DNA of 64,000 bases from contig NZ_QVNU01000004.1 in NCBI RefSeq assembly GCF_003545715.1, forward strand, positions 124,001 through 188,000, written 5' to 3'. The position numbers and the translations under genes were made by a program. The DNA comes from Taibaiella koreensis (lineage in GTDB: Bacteria > Bacteroidota > Bacteroidia > Chitinophagales > Chitinophagaceae). Shown here piece after piece: positions 1 through 7,932 of the stretch. Under the pieces are notes generated by a model, which was given only the letters and a program-made list of their open reading frames with translations, made no database searches and was not told the DNA's origin. Within the stretch, counting starts at the first letter, position 1. Every line of letters begins with the position of its first letter.

Positions 1-2
1 TG

Positions 3-206
3 GAGGAAGTGGGCAGGCACATAGGCAAGGCGCAGCTGGCCTATGGCACAGCGATGGATCAGCTGCGCAGCGGCAGGGGCAACCTGGTGACGCAGGCGCT
101 GCAATTAAAAGCATTGGGTTTGAAATCGTCGAAAAGCATCCCCCCTGCCCTGCTGCCTGTGGACATGGAACCACCGGAGCCCGACAATACAGATCAACCG
201 GAATAA
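3..206 (+). CDS. rmuC: DNA recombination protein RmuC, C-terminal end (partial)
   Basis: The reading frame is open from the window edge and stops at 206, so only about 67 C-terminal residues are present. The segment with VGRHIGKAQ, AYGTAM and SGRGNLV followed by a lysine/leucine-rich stretch and a proline-rich acidic tail matches the end of RmuC proteins, where a conserved GxH(I/L)xKAxxxY motif follows the nuclease-like core. RmuC limits inversions at short inverted repeats; its catalytic core lies outside the window. It is notable that a perfect inverted repeat starts five bases after the stop. The family call is good for so short a fragment, because the motif order is characteristic. Confidence 0.8.
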   Translation, partial: EEVGRHIGKAQLAYGTAMDQLRSGRGNLVTQALQLKALGLKSSKSIPPALLPVDMEPPEPDNTDQPE

Positions 207-210
207 ATCC

Positions 211-274
211 GTCATTTGTAGAGACGTTGCATGCAACGTCTCTACAAATGACATGCAACGTCTCTACAAATGAC
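211..274. repeat. Perfect 42-bp palindrome plus a third half-copy
   Basis: Bases 211-231 and 232-252 are exact reverse complements, giving a 42-bp perfect palindrome without a loop. After one base, 254-274 repeats the second arm exactly. The arm carries TAGAGACGTTGC at its inner part and a GTCATTTG end. The motif resembles short dispersed palindromic repeats (REP/MITE-like) that I recall from many environmental genomes, but no second locus is in this window. The third copy supplies the stop codon and last two residues of the neighbouring minus-strand gene. It could also act as a transcription terminator between the two convergent genes. Confidence 0.85.
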
Positions 275-599
275 GGGCAATTGTCGCCGGATCGATGGCA
301 TGGTGTGAGCTGGTATACACCACCTTTTTGTCTTTGAGCACGATGATCTGCGGCGACTGATGTGTTACACCCAGCTCCCGGGCAATAAGGTTGGATATAG
401 GACGGTAGGTCAGCAGGTCGAGGTAGTGGAACTCAGCCTTGCCTTCAATCTGGGCAAAACCGTCTTGTAAGCGGTGTTTGGCATGAGCGCTGATGCCGCA
501 GGTGGTACTGTCTTTAAAAATGATCTGCGGCTTTTGAGCAGAAGCGTCAATGATCTGCTGCAGGTCTTCCGCTGTCGTAATGGAATTCCAGGTATTCAT
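264..599 (-). CDS. ytxJ: YtxJ/BrxC-like monothiol bacilliredoxin
   Basis: A 111-residue thioredoxin-fold protein without a signal peptide, so cytosolic. The motif FKDSTTCGIS (Cys34) followed by HYLDLLTYRPISN and SPQIIVLKD matches the YtxJ family (bacillithiol system redox-active protein), in which a single cysteine in a TCxIS motif reduces bacillithiol-mixed disulfides. The length equals the family norm. Bacillithiol is made by some Bacteroidota, so the assignment fits, although no bacillithiol biosynthesis gene is in the window. The last codons (His, Leu, stop) lie inside the third copy of the palindromic repeat, so the repeat has probably redefined the C-terminus. It is convergent with rmuC. 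Confidence 0.85.
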   Translation of the reverse strand: MNTWNSITTAEDLQQIIDASAQKPQIIFKDSTTCGISAHAKHRLQDGFAQIEGKAEFHYLDLLTYRPISNLIARELGVTHQSPQIIVLKDKKVVYTSSHHAIDPATIARHL

Positions 600-1090
600 A
601 TTGCAAAATTACAGCTTCCCGGCGTTAGCTGTCCTGATAGGCCTATAGAGGGTGCCTGATCTCATCTACCAGGAGTTATTTCTAACCCTGGAATGGCACA
701 CAATAGTCATATTATTCTTAATAACTATCCCAATATAGGAAACAAAACAATCTCCGATCCTTGAACATGAAAGGACAGCGCTAAATGCTGCTTCGACAGA
801 CTCAGCAGCCGTTATCAAGACGAATTTGACTAATGTTTTCTCTATCGGAATAATCAATTTTTGCTATGAAGAAAGGCGCCGAGGCGTGATTGTTGATCCG
901 GATGCTACCATACCGGCCGGGATGCTGTTGGTGAAAACACCAACAGCAGCAAAAGCGTCTCCAGGCACAACGCTATACAGTATAACACGGACGCTCCATC
1001 CTGCCAATTGACCCAAAACATGGTCTCAACTTATCTGCCGGGGCGCTTGAACCGTTCCGGACAGGCATTTTTGCGCACAAATCGCTATTC
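600..1090. other. Intergenic region, one isolated hairpin
   Basis: About 490 bases with no convincing gene. The only structure I see is a perfect 10-bp inverted repeat at 924-933 and 938-947 with an AAAA loop and no U-tract, so not a classical terminator. Short open frames on both strands here have no recognisable motif and no supporting start context. Confidence 0.5.
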
Positions 1091-1876
1091 ATGAGACTAA
1101 TGATCGCCGGATTGAGCCTGCTCCTCTTTTTCCCGGCCTGTAAAAAAAACAATATAGATCAAAGCCGGATCAAAACATTCGACATGACCTCGGTAGCCAA
1201 TGGCGGTCACTATACCATACGGGTCGTCCTGCCGGATCACTATACTGCGGCAAAAAAATATAGCACTTTATATATGACCGATGCCGCATGGGACTTTGAC
1301 GATATTGCCGCCGAGACCGACAGACAATCGACCGGTCATGGTAAAGAAGGCATTCTTGTGGTGGGTATTAGTTGGGGATACGACCGGCTGGACGACTATA
1401 CACCTACGCCTACGGAAATGGGTAAAGGCAAGGCCGACCTTTTCGTCCGGTTTATCCGAACAGAACTGATACCCCGAATAGTGGCAGACTTTAACGCCGA
1501 CACCTCCCGGGCCGGCAGGATCATCATTGGTCATTCTGCAGGAGGACTGTTTGCCGGTCACTGCTTTACCAATCATAATGATCTTTTTGGCCATTATATC
1601 TGCTTAAGTCCGGCTTTCTGGTGGGATAATGCAGTAGTCCTCAGGAACGAAAAGGCCAACCGGGAACAGAACCGGAAGGGAACCGGCACCTTCTTCCTCG
1701 GGTTGGGCGGAACGGAAGAAAAGATGCGACCGGCTTTTGAAAGCTTTAAGAAAACGCTGCAAACGTACTATACCGGTTATCAGCAGCAATCAAATATCGA
1801 GCGGCAATACGGTCATTTGGATTCCAAGAAAGCCAATATCCGCGAAGGACTCTCTTTTTATTTCACCCACAGGTAA
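1091..1876 (+). CDS. Putative esterase lipoprotein (esterase D / enterochelin-esterase-like)
   Basis: A 261-residue alpha/beta-hydrolase. The N-terminus has a hydrophobic stretch ending in PACKK, a lipobox-like site, so the protein is probably a lipid-anchored envelope protein. The nucleophile elbow is GHSAGG with Ser149; a C-terminal GHLDS places the catalytic His at 242. TLYMTDA near the start and the SPAFWWDN block after the nucleophile are typical of the PF00756 (putative esterase) family, which includes esterase D and Fes/IroE. The substrate cannot be read from sequence; siderophore esters or acetyl/feruloyl esters are both possible. The next gene begins eight bases downstream, so the two are probably co-transcribed. 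Confidence 0.8.
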   Translation: MRLMIAGLSLLLFFPACKKNNIDQSRIKTFDMTSVANGGHYTIRVVLPDHYTAAKKYSTLYMTDAAWDFDDIAAETDRQSTGHGKEGILVVGISWGYDRLDDYTPTPTEMGKGKADLFVRFIRTELIPRIVADFNADTSRAGRIIIGHSAGGLFAGHCFTNHNDLFGHYICLSPAFWWDNAVVLRNEKANREQNRKGTGTFFLGLGGTEEKMRPAFESFKKTLQTYYTGYQQQSNIERQYGHLDSKKANIREGLSFYFTHR

Positions 1877-1883
1877 CGATACC

Positions 1884-2471
1884 ATGCGCATTAAACTCTT
1901 ACTCTGTCTTATGTTTTTAAGCACTGTACGCCTTCAAGCGCAACAGTCCCAACCCAGTGCCCCGCCTTTATGGGTACAGCCGGCTATTGGCATCGTGCCC
2001 TGGAGTCTGCCGGTCAAGGCTACCGGCTCTATCCTGCTGGAATATCCCGTTGCCCGAAATATTACCCTGGCAGCGCATAGCGCCTTCGGCAGCGTCCTGG
2101 ACAAAGACGGCTTCGACATCAAGACCCGTTACAGCATCTTCCTGGCACAGAAGCTGGGCGCGGGGCTTAGCTTTTCGGGTAAAAAGAAAAGGGTACGCTA
2201 TGCTTTTCTGCTCCTGGGTGGTGTTAAGTACATCGCCTTTAAAGAAAGCCTGGAACATCCCGAACTGGAAACAGTCACCACCACGAGCCACGTTACTATG
2301 CCTGATGTGGGACTGTTGTGTGGCTTGTCGCTGGGCAGGAAACGCTACGTTTTTCATACACGCGCTTACCTGCCATTTTATCCGCTTAAAGGTTATCCGA
2401 TAAGTACCTATACCAGCATCAGCCTGGAAGCAGGAGTCGGCATCCGGATTAATGGCAGGGCTGTTCATTGA
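1884..2471 (+). CDS. Small outer-membrane beta-barrel protein, unknown function
   Basis: The ATG at 1884, eight bases after the esterase stop, is chosen because it opens directly into a signal peptide (MRIKLLLCLMFLSTVRLQA, cleavage before QQS). The mature part (about 175 residues) alternates hydrophobic and polar residues in short strands (SILLEYPVARNITLAAH, YAFLLLGGVKYIAF, SISLEAGVGIRI) and ends with a strand, as in 8-10-stranded outer-membrane barrels. No specific family is recognised. An in-frame extension upstream of 1884 overlaps the esterase and is not needed. It is probably expressed with the esterase. Confidence 0.7.
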   Translation: MRIKLLLCLMFLSTVRLQAQQSQPSAPPLWVQPAIGIVPWSLPVKATGSILLEYPVARNITLAAHSAFGSVLDKDGFDIKTRYSIFLAQKLGAGLSFSGKKKRVRYAFLLLGGVKYIAFKESLEHPELETVTTTSHVTMPDVGLLCGLSLGRKRYVFHTRAYLPFYPLKGYPISTYTSISLEAGVGIRINGRAVH

Positions 2472-2529
2472 TAGGGATGGGTATTTGATCTACTGGTATT
2501 CCGGTATGGTGCAGCTTGACTAAAGGAAA

Positions 2530-2537
2530 TAGTTTTG
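2530..2537 (+). promoter_or_regulatory. Candidate -7 element (TAGTTTTG)
   Basis: TAGTTTTG matches the Bacteroidota -7 consensus TAnnTTTG and lies 43 bases before the ATG at 2581. No clear TTTG-type -33 element is found at the expected 19-20 base spacing, so support is partial. Confidence 0.45.
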
Positions 2538-2580
2538 CGTAAGACCGGTCCTGCTTCACGACGCCGGTTACTATTTCAAT

Positions 2581-3639
2581 ATGACTGACAAACAATACCT
2601 GCCCGCGCGATGGTCCTTGAGTCTGTTCCTGGTGTTCTTTTTATGCTGTATCGCTGCGACGAGCCGAGGCGCATCAAAGGGTGATAGCCTGTTCCGGCGC
2701 GATGTACAACATTGGTTTGATGCCTGGTCGCTGGTTAGCCGGCAAGTATACCGGTTGCCACAGCAGCAGCCGGTTACCTTCGTATTTTTTGATGAACAGT
2801 ATATCTACACGACTTCTTCTGTCACGGCGCCCAAAGGCGAAGCGATTGCCGGGCCAGATTTCCTCGGTCAGCGGCTCAACTGGAAAAAAGCGCGGCTGAC
2901 CGACAGCATTACCCTCCCTGATAAAAGACGTGTGCCGGCGGGCCTCATGTCTTTTGCTTCGCCACTGGAAGGTGAGGCCTGCCCTTCTTTTTTTGTAATG
3001 CCCTTGGTTTCTTTTTGGCAAAAAGCGGATGTAACCAGTAAGGAGCTGGGCCTGGACCATCTGGTGACCGTGGTCTTTCTGCATGAATTTTCTCACTGTC
3101 AGCAAATGCAGAATTTCGGAAAAAAAATAACGGCCCTGGATCAGGCGCATCATTTTGGCATACCTTTTTCAGACGATATTATCCAATATCTCTATGAGCA
3201 CGACAGCGTATATGTCGCTGCCTATCGTAAAGAGTTGCAGCGCTTTTATTCGGCCCTGGGAGAGCCTGATGCTGCAAAAAGGAAAGCACAGCTGCAGGAA
3301 GGCCTGGAGGCCGTGCAGGAACGTCACCAGCGTTTTTTACAGCCCAAGGATAAGGCGCTGCCGGAGATCGATGCCTTCTTTCTCACTATGGAAGGCATAG
3401 GCCAATACAGCCAATATGCCTGGCTGGTACATCCGGAAGGCGCGGGTCTGCCTGCGGCACAGGCGATAGAAGGTATGCGGCGCGGGGGACGCTGGTGGAG
3501 CCAGGATGAGGGCATGGTGCTATTCCTGCTGCTCGCACAGCTATCTCCACCGGAACAATGGGCCGGGAAAATGTTTGGCGATAAAACGGAAAGCATCTTT
3601 CAATTGATACAAGAGCAATTGAAAGAAAAGCGGCCTTAA
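2581..3639 (+). CDS. Secreted HExxH protein, putative zinc metalloprotease
   Basis: 352 residues with an N-terminal signal peptide (hydrophobic LSLFLVFFLCCIAAT, cleavage near residue 30). The segment VVFLHEFSHCQQ gives an HExxH motif at His168-Glu169-His172, and MEGIGQYSQY about 100 residues later offers Glu271 as a possible third zinc ligand in the gluzincin manner. I know no named family for it. The motif supports a zinc-dependent hydrolase in the periplasm or outside the cell; proteolysis itself is inference. A second secreted HExxH protein lies 2.2 kb downstream, with no obvious sequence similarity beyond the motif. A -7 element is 43 bases upstream. Confidence 0.65.
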   Translation: MTDKQYLPARWSLSLFLVFFLCCIAATSRGASKGDSLFRRDVQHWFDAWSLVSRQVYRLPQQQPVTFVFFDEQYIYTTSSVTAPKGEAIAGPDFLGQRLNWKKARLTDSITLPDKRRVPAGLMSFASPLEGEACPSFFVMPLVSFWQKADVTSKELGLDHLVTVVFLHEFSHCQQMQNFGKKITALDQAHHFGIPFSDDIIQYLYEHDSVYVAAYRKELQRFYSALGEPDAAKRKAQLQEGLEAVQERHQRFLQPKDKALPEIDAFFLTMEGIGQYSQYAWLVHPEGAGLPAAQAIEGMRRGGRWWSQDEGMVLFLLLAQLSPPEQWAGKMFGDKTESIFQLIQEQLKEKRP

Positions 3640-3662
3640 GGTCCCAGGTCCGTTTTCTTGCT

Positions 3663-3670
3663 TAATTTTG
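3663..3670 (+). promoter_or_regulatory. Candidate -7 element (TAATTTTG)
   Basis: TAATTTTG matches TAnnTTTG and sits 43 bases before the ATG at 3714, the same distance as for the preceding gene. The -33 region is poor. Confidence 0.45.
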
Positions 3671-3713
3671 GCCTTATTCCAGTTCCTACCCCATTTTAAA
3701 CGCAACCCGACAG

Positions 3714-4907
3714 ATGAACCCCGATTGGCAGATCGTTGATACCGGCTGTGTTTTCATTTCGTTTTTCCTGTTCCTGCTCCTGCTTGGAAAGCGAAAAAAA
3801 AGCATTGCAGATCGCTTATTGGCCTTTTGGCTCTTCTTCGCCGTGATCCATCAGGCCTGGATCGCCTGGTATGCCCTGGATAAAGCGCCGGAAATGCCGC
3901 AACTGATCGGATGGGAAATGCCCTTCCCTTTTCTCCACGGCCCCTTTCTTTATCTTTATATTCTATTCCTCACCCATCCGCAAAGATGGCGCAGAAAATA
4001 TGGCCTGCATTTCGTTCCTGCGTTGCTCTGCGCATTTTCCCTGATCCCTGTTCTTATCTCGATCCCTCCGGGAGAAAGGCTTCAGGAGCAAAGCTGGCGA
4101 CATCTTGCATGGTATTTTGACTGCCTGAACATCGCAATTATTCTTTCAGGCCTCGTCTATATTACTTTTTCCCTGCTGTTGCTACGCCGCCATAAACAAA
4201 ACATAGCGGGTCAGTTTTCGAACACAGAAAAGATCACCTTAAACTGGTTGCGTTACCTGATCGGCGGCATGAGCGTGATCTGGCTTATCGTTATCTTTTA
4301 CCGCGACATACAGCTGCTCTACCTTTCGGTTGCCCTCTTTATTTTCTTTATAGGATATTTCGGCATCCGGCAGGTGGGAATTTTTGTGCAAAGAGCTGCA
4401 GATGCGAGCGCTCCGGCACCGGTAGCGGCCATAGTGACAACGGAAGCCGGCACACCGGCAGCAATAGCGGAACCGGATAAAAATGTAAAGGTTAAATATG
4501 AACGAACGGGCCTTAGCGAACCCGAGGCATTGGCTTTACAGCAGGCTTTGCACCTCCTCATGGAGGAACAGCAACTGTACAAAGATCCGGAGCTGACGAT
4601 CGCCGAGCTGGCAAAGGCCTTGGGTGTTCATGCTGCCATCCTGTCGCAGGTGATCAATGCTCAGGAGCAAATGAGTTTTTACGACTATATCAATGCGCTG
4701 CGTATAGCAGCTTTCAAGCGACTGGCACTGCAGCCCGGCAGCCAGCAATACACGTTGCTCTCGCTGGCTTTTGAGTGCGGCTTCAATTCCAAGTCGAGCT
4801 TTAACCGTAATTTCAGGAAAGCTACGGGACTTTCGCCGAGCGACTATTTAAAAGAACAAAGGGCATACGCCGTGACTACGGGTATAAAAGGCCCTGATCT
4901 TAATTAA
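3714..4907 (+). CDS. Membrane-anchored AraC-family transcriptional regulator
   Basis: 397 residues. The first 220 contain about seven hydrophobic segments (for example VFISFFLFLLLL, LLAFWLFFAVIHQAWIAWY, FLHGPFLYLYILFL, VALFIFFIGYFG). After a proline/alanine-rich linker, residues 265-385 form an AraC-type double helix-turn-helix (LTIAELAKALGVHAAILSQVIN and LSLAFECGFNSKSSFNRNF, ending in TGLSPSDYL). This 7TM-AraC architecture is common in Bacteroidota and is thought to sense a membrane or periplasmic signal and bind DNA directly from the membrane. The kinase gene starts eight bases after the stop, so the two genes are likely one unit. The target genes are unknown. Confidence 0.85.
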   Translation: MNPDWQIVDTGCVFISFFLFLLLLGKRKKSIADRLLAFWLFFAVIHQAWIAWYALDKAPEMPQLIGWEMPFPFLHGPFLYLYILFLTHPQRWRRKYGLHFVPALLCAFSLIPVLISIPPGERLQEQSWRHLAWYFDCLNIAIILSGLVYITFSLLLLRRHKQNIAGQFSNTEKITLNWLRYLIGGMSVIWLIVIFYRDIQLLYLSVALFIFFIGYFGIRQVGIFVQRAADASAPAPVAAIVTTEAGTPAAIAEPDKNVKVKYERTGLSEPEALALQQALHLLMEEQQLYKDPELTIAELAKALGVHAAILSQVINAQEQMSFYDYINALRIAAFKRLALQPGSQQYTLLSLAFECGFNSKSSFNRNFRKATGLSPSDYLKEQRAYAVTTGIKGPDLN

Positions 4908-4914
4908 GTGTTTG

Positions 4915-5829
4915 ATGACAGCTGCCAACGACAACTTACCTGCCGGTCTTAGGGCCTGCCTCAGGGATGCCCTGGGCTTAAATGCTGCGCAGGCAATTGT
5001 CCCGGACTGTGGCTTATCGGCCGCACTACGTTTTTCGGTACAAATGGAAGACGGCAGCAAGGTCTTTGTGAAGGCGGCTACCGACGACAGCACAGAACAA
5101 TGGCTGCGACGGGAACACCTGGTACTTTCTGCTACCATTAAGCCTTGCATGCCTGCCGTTATCGCCTGGATCGACCGGCGGGGAAAGCGACCGGTGCTAC
5201 TGAGCGAAGATTTAAGCCATGCTTACTGGCCGGCCAGCCACCAGGGCGTCACCTGGTGTGAGGGCGATATTCCTTTGCTGCTTTCTGCGGTGGAAGCGCT
5301 CTCCAGTCTTGACACAATGCCTGGATTACCGCCATTGGAAAACAGGAACAGATCATTGTGGACCTGGATCAAGGCGCATCCCAAAGCGCTTCTGGCCTTG
5401 GGACTCTGCTCTCCTGAATGGTTGAACCATTCGCTGAACACGCTAACGGAAGCAAAGCAGCAAGCAGATGTTACCGGCGACCGGCTCGTACATGGCGATC
5501 TCCGTAGCGACAATATTTGCATCCTGGACGGTCAGGTGAAATTTGTGGATTGGAGCCATGCCGCTTGTGGCGCTGTCGGTTACGACCTGGCTTTGCTATT
5601 GCCCACTTTGCGGCTAGAAGGCGGCCCCGATCCCTATCAATTGTTGCCGCATGGCGGAAGTTTTGCCGCGACAGCCTGCGCCGGCCACATTTACAGGCTG
5701 GCTGCCGACCGCGCTATGCCTGGCTGGCTACGAAATGTATTTCTTAAGCTGATCGCTATTGAACTGTCCTGGGCCGCGGCCGGCCTGGGGTTAGCCCCAC
5801 CCGACGGGAGATCCTGGCTTGAAATATGA
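4915..5829 (+). CDS. APH-fold phosphotransferase, small-molecule kinase
   Basis: 304 residues from the ATG at 4915; a TTG one codon upstream is possible but less likely. Motif HGDLRSDN (His193, catalytic Asp195, Asn200) followed by VKFVDWSHA (metal-binding Asp212) is the aminoglycoside phosphotransferase/choline kinase catalytic pattern, and LLSEDLSHAY resembles the hinge region. No signal peptide, so cytosolic. The real substrate could be an aminoglycoside, a sugar, an amino alcohol or another metabolite; resistance should not be assumed. The gene lies between an AraC regulator and a secreted metalloprotease-like gene, and its stop codon overlaps an alternative ATG of the next frame at 5826. 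Confidence 0.8.
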   Translation: MTAANDNLPAGLRACLRDALGLNAAQAIVPDCGLSAALRFSVQMEDGSKVFVKAATDDSTEQWLRREHLVLSATIKPCMPAVIAWIDRRGKRPVLLSEDLSHAYWPASHQGVTWCEGDIPLLLSAVEALSSLDTMPGLPPLENRNRSLWTWIKAHPKALLALGLCSPEWLNHSLNTLTEAKQQADVTGDRLVHGDLRSDNICILDGQVKFVDWSHAACGAVGYDLALLLPTLRLEGGPDPYQLLPHGGSFAATACAGHIYRLAADRAMPGWLRNVFLKLIAIELSWAAAGLGLAPPDGRSWLEI

Positions 5830-5864
5830 CCTGTTGCGGTATCTTTGGCCCTCAAAGCGTTACT

Positions 5865-7256
5865 ATGTCTCCCCGTTTGCTAATACTACTACTGAGTACC
5901 TTATTCTTATCGCGCACCCTGCGGGCACAAAACCGTCCTGAGGTCAATATCCACTTTTCCAATCTGCTGGCGACCTATGATTTCGTGCAGCAGCTTTCGG
6001 CAGACCGGCCCGATAACCGCTACAAGCAGCTTTTTGCCGGCTCGGCTTACAACAGGTCTCCTTACCGGGAGCTGATACAGCAGATGGATACCATACGACT
6101 CTACGAATCGTATGCGTACCAGGATTATCCTACAGGGCAAAAGATACCCGGTATTACTACCGCTTTTATCGAACGTAACCTGATCCATGCTACCTCATTG
6201 ACAGGGTTCAAGCAGCAGAGTTTCGGGATCGTGCCTAATGAGGAGCTATTTGGACTTTGTCGTATCCTGTCTGCATTTCTACCGGTATACGATAGCCTGA
6301 TCTACCAACCCAACCGGAAAGCCTTTGAGGAGAAGCTGAATGCGTTAAGTGCTTTTGTGGGCAAAGCAAACCTCGCTCATTTCTTCGAGACCGGTCTCCG
6401 CTTTTACCACACGGAATGGGACCAGGACATTTCTTTCGATATTGCTGTGATCCCTTCGGTTAATGAAGAAGGGTTTTCGGCCAGGGCCTTTCTCAATAAT
6501 GCCGTCAGCGAAGTGCCTTTGAACTTTGATAATAATGAGGTCCTGTTCAGTGTGCTCCTGCATGAGATCTACCATATTTTATACGATGGACAATCACTAC
6601 GGCTAAAGCAGGATATGGCAGCCTGGTTCGGGGAAAACCGCTCCATGGGTAGCCAGTATGCCAGCCTGCTGTTGAACGAAGCGCTGGCAACGGCTTTGGG
6701 CAATGGTTATGTCTATGAGCAATTGAATGGTGCAGCAGATACTACCGACTGGTACAATGTAAGGTACATTAACCTGATGGCCAGGCGGCTTTATCCTGTG
6801 CTCAAAAGCTATATCGCTGAGCACAAGGCCATCGACCAGGATTTCGTGGACCAATATGTGGCCTTGTATGACACTTCGTGGACCAGGGAACTGGATCACC
6901 TGTTCAAAAACCGCTATGTAATGGCCGATAGCAAAGAGGTGCTCCAGTACTTTATACAACAATATCCTCATGCCAGCATGTACGAGTCGGTGACCCCTGT
7001 GAACGCCGACAACCTTTCCCGGATGCAGCAAACACCCATTACCAAGATCGTTGTTGTTTCTTCGGATCGCATAGCAAAGCTTCAGGCCGTCCACAAAGCC
7101 TTTCCGGAGCTAAAGCAATGGCAGTACGATGCCCGCAAAGACTTTGTATATACGACGATGCTCAAAGACAAGACAAGGTTGTTTGTGATCAATTGTGTAC
7201 GTGAAACAGCCGGTTCCCTGCTGGAGCAGTATTATCCTAAAGGACGTATTGAGTAA
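5865..7256 (+). CDS. Secreted HExxH protein, putative gluzincin-type metallopeptidase
   Basis: 463 residues from the ATG at 5865, chosen because it opens into a signal peptide (MSPRLLILLLSTLFLSRTLRA, cleavage before QNR). An upstream in-frame ATG at 5826 would overlap the kinase stop and add 13 residues before the signal peptide. LLHEIYHILYD gives His233-Glu234-His237, and LLNEALATA supplies Glu272 about 35 residues on, an arrangement like the gluzincin HExxH...NExxA. The protein has no T9SS sorting tail, so it is probably periplasmic or surface attached. No named family is recognised and the substrate is unknown. It is the last gene before a 680-base spacer. Confidence 0.65.
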   Translation: MSPRLLILLLSTLFLSRTLRAQNRPEVNIHFSNLLATYDFVQQLSADRPDNRYKQLFAGSAYNRSPYRELIQQMDTIRLYESYAYQDYPTGQKIPGITTAFIERNLIHATSLTGFKQQSFGIVPNEELFGLCRILSAFLPVYDSLIYQPNRKAFEEKLNALSAFVGKANLAHFFETGLRFYHTEWDQDISFDIAVIPSVNEEGFSARAFLNNAVSEVPLNFDNNEVLFSVLLHEIYHILYDGQSLRLKQDMAAWFGENRSMGSQYASLLLNEALATALGNGYVYEQLNGAADTTDWYNVRYINLMARRLYPVLKSYIAEHKAIDQDFVDQYVALYDTSWTRELDHLFKNRYVMADSKEVLQYFIQQYPHASMYESVTPVNADNLSRMQQTPITKIVVVSSDRIAKLQAVHKAFPELKQWQYDARKDFVYTTMLKDKTRLFVINCVRETAGSLLEQYYPKGRIE

Positions 7257-7285
7257 TATATATACTTCACAATGCCACCAGGCGA

Positions 7286-7333
7286 AGGTTTAGAAGTCTC
7301 GCCGCGACACTGTGTCGCTGCAGAAAAAGAAAT
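7286..7333. repeat. 48-base direct repeat, copy 1
   Basis: Matches the copy at 7631-7678 at 45 of 48 positions by eye. The shared core includes AGTCTCGCCGCGACACTG followed by a GAAAAAGAAAT end. It lies in non-coding DNA and carries a small internal dyad, GCGACACTGTGTCGC. Confidence 0.85.
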
Positions 7334-7482
7334 GCATAGCTATTATCCATCCTGATACCGTTGCTTTTATAAGTAGTATTAAGATCCTTCAATCGCAGGC
7401 GCCCGCAAGCTTCTTTCAAGATAACAAAACGAGTGCTGTCGGATGTGACTTACCTACAACGCAGATGCAGCGCCCTTTTTGC

Positions 7483-7531
7483 CACAAAGACACAACGGCC
7501 CCAAGAAATACATGGACATAGTGTCTTTGTG
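7483..7531. repeat. Inverted repeat with CACAAAGACAC arms
   Basis: CACAAAGACAC at 7483-7493 is the exact reverse complement of GTGTCTTTGTG at 7521-7531. Sequences of the kind CTTTGTGTCTTTGTG are dispersed in intergenic DNA of many Bacteroidota as I recall, so this may be a remnant of such an element; no other copy is in the window. Confidence 0.6.
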
Positions 7532-7630
7532 CCTCCACGCGCTATGATAAAGCACCCGGAATCACACTAATGTTCCTACTAAGGTTATGGGGGCCCACGG
7601 AGTATCTCTTTTATGTTTGTGTAAAGGGGG

Positions 7631-7678
7631 AGGTTTAGAAGTCTCGCCGCGACACTGCGTCACTGCGGAAAAAGAAAT
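7631..7678. repeat. 48-base direct repeat, copy 2
   Basis: Second copy of the element at 7286-7333; the three differences make it GCGTCACTGCGG in place of GTGTCGCTGCAG, which weakens the internal dyad. It lies about 255 bases before the giant gene. Confidence 0.85.
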
Positions 7679-7932
7679 AAGAGAAAGCATTCGGGATCCT
7701 CTATGCAGAACTGGATTCCGATATAGGTTTAACTAGCGGTACTGCGAGAATAGAAACATATACCGATCTTCCTGGTGTCGCTGCGTCCTCGTACACAACC
7801 CAATTTCATAGCGTTATAGCGTTGCTGGAAAACGCATTGAAAAAAATACGTTTTAAAACGTATTCGGGCAGCCTGCATTCGGTTATAGCTTTGTGCCCTG
7901 TCAACAAAGTTAACCTAAAACCCCACCCAATC

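Larger units (their letters stand above)
7257..7932. other. Long non-coding spacer before the giant gene, rich in repeats
   Basis: 676 bases without a supportable gene. It holds two near-identical 48-base direct repeats (7286-7333, 7631-7678), an inverted repeat at 7483-7531, and a duplicated GCGTTATAGCGTTG-like stretch near 7808. In-frame codons upstream of 7933 could extend the giant protein to a TTG at 7822, but that stretch has no recognisable protein features. Confidence 0.6.

Noticed and set aside
924-947. 10-bp hairpin as a terminator
   Set aside because: No U-tract and no gene ends nearby; kept only as a note in the intergenic entry.
666-1011. Short open frames on both strands in the 600-1090 gap
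   Set aside because: No start context, domain or composition signal, and they overlap each other.
5041-5829. Aminoglycoside-resistance call for the APH-fold protein
   Set aside because: The fold is shared by many metabolic kinases and nothing in the sequence or context points to a drug substrate.
7312-7521. 69-aa open frame in the spacer before the giant gene
   Set aside because: Runs through a repeat copy and an inverted repeat; no protein-like features.
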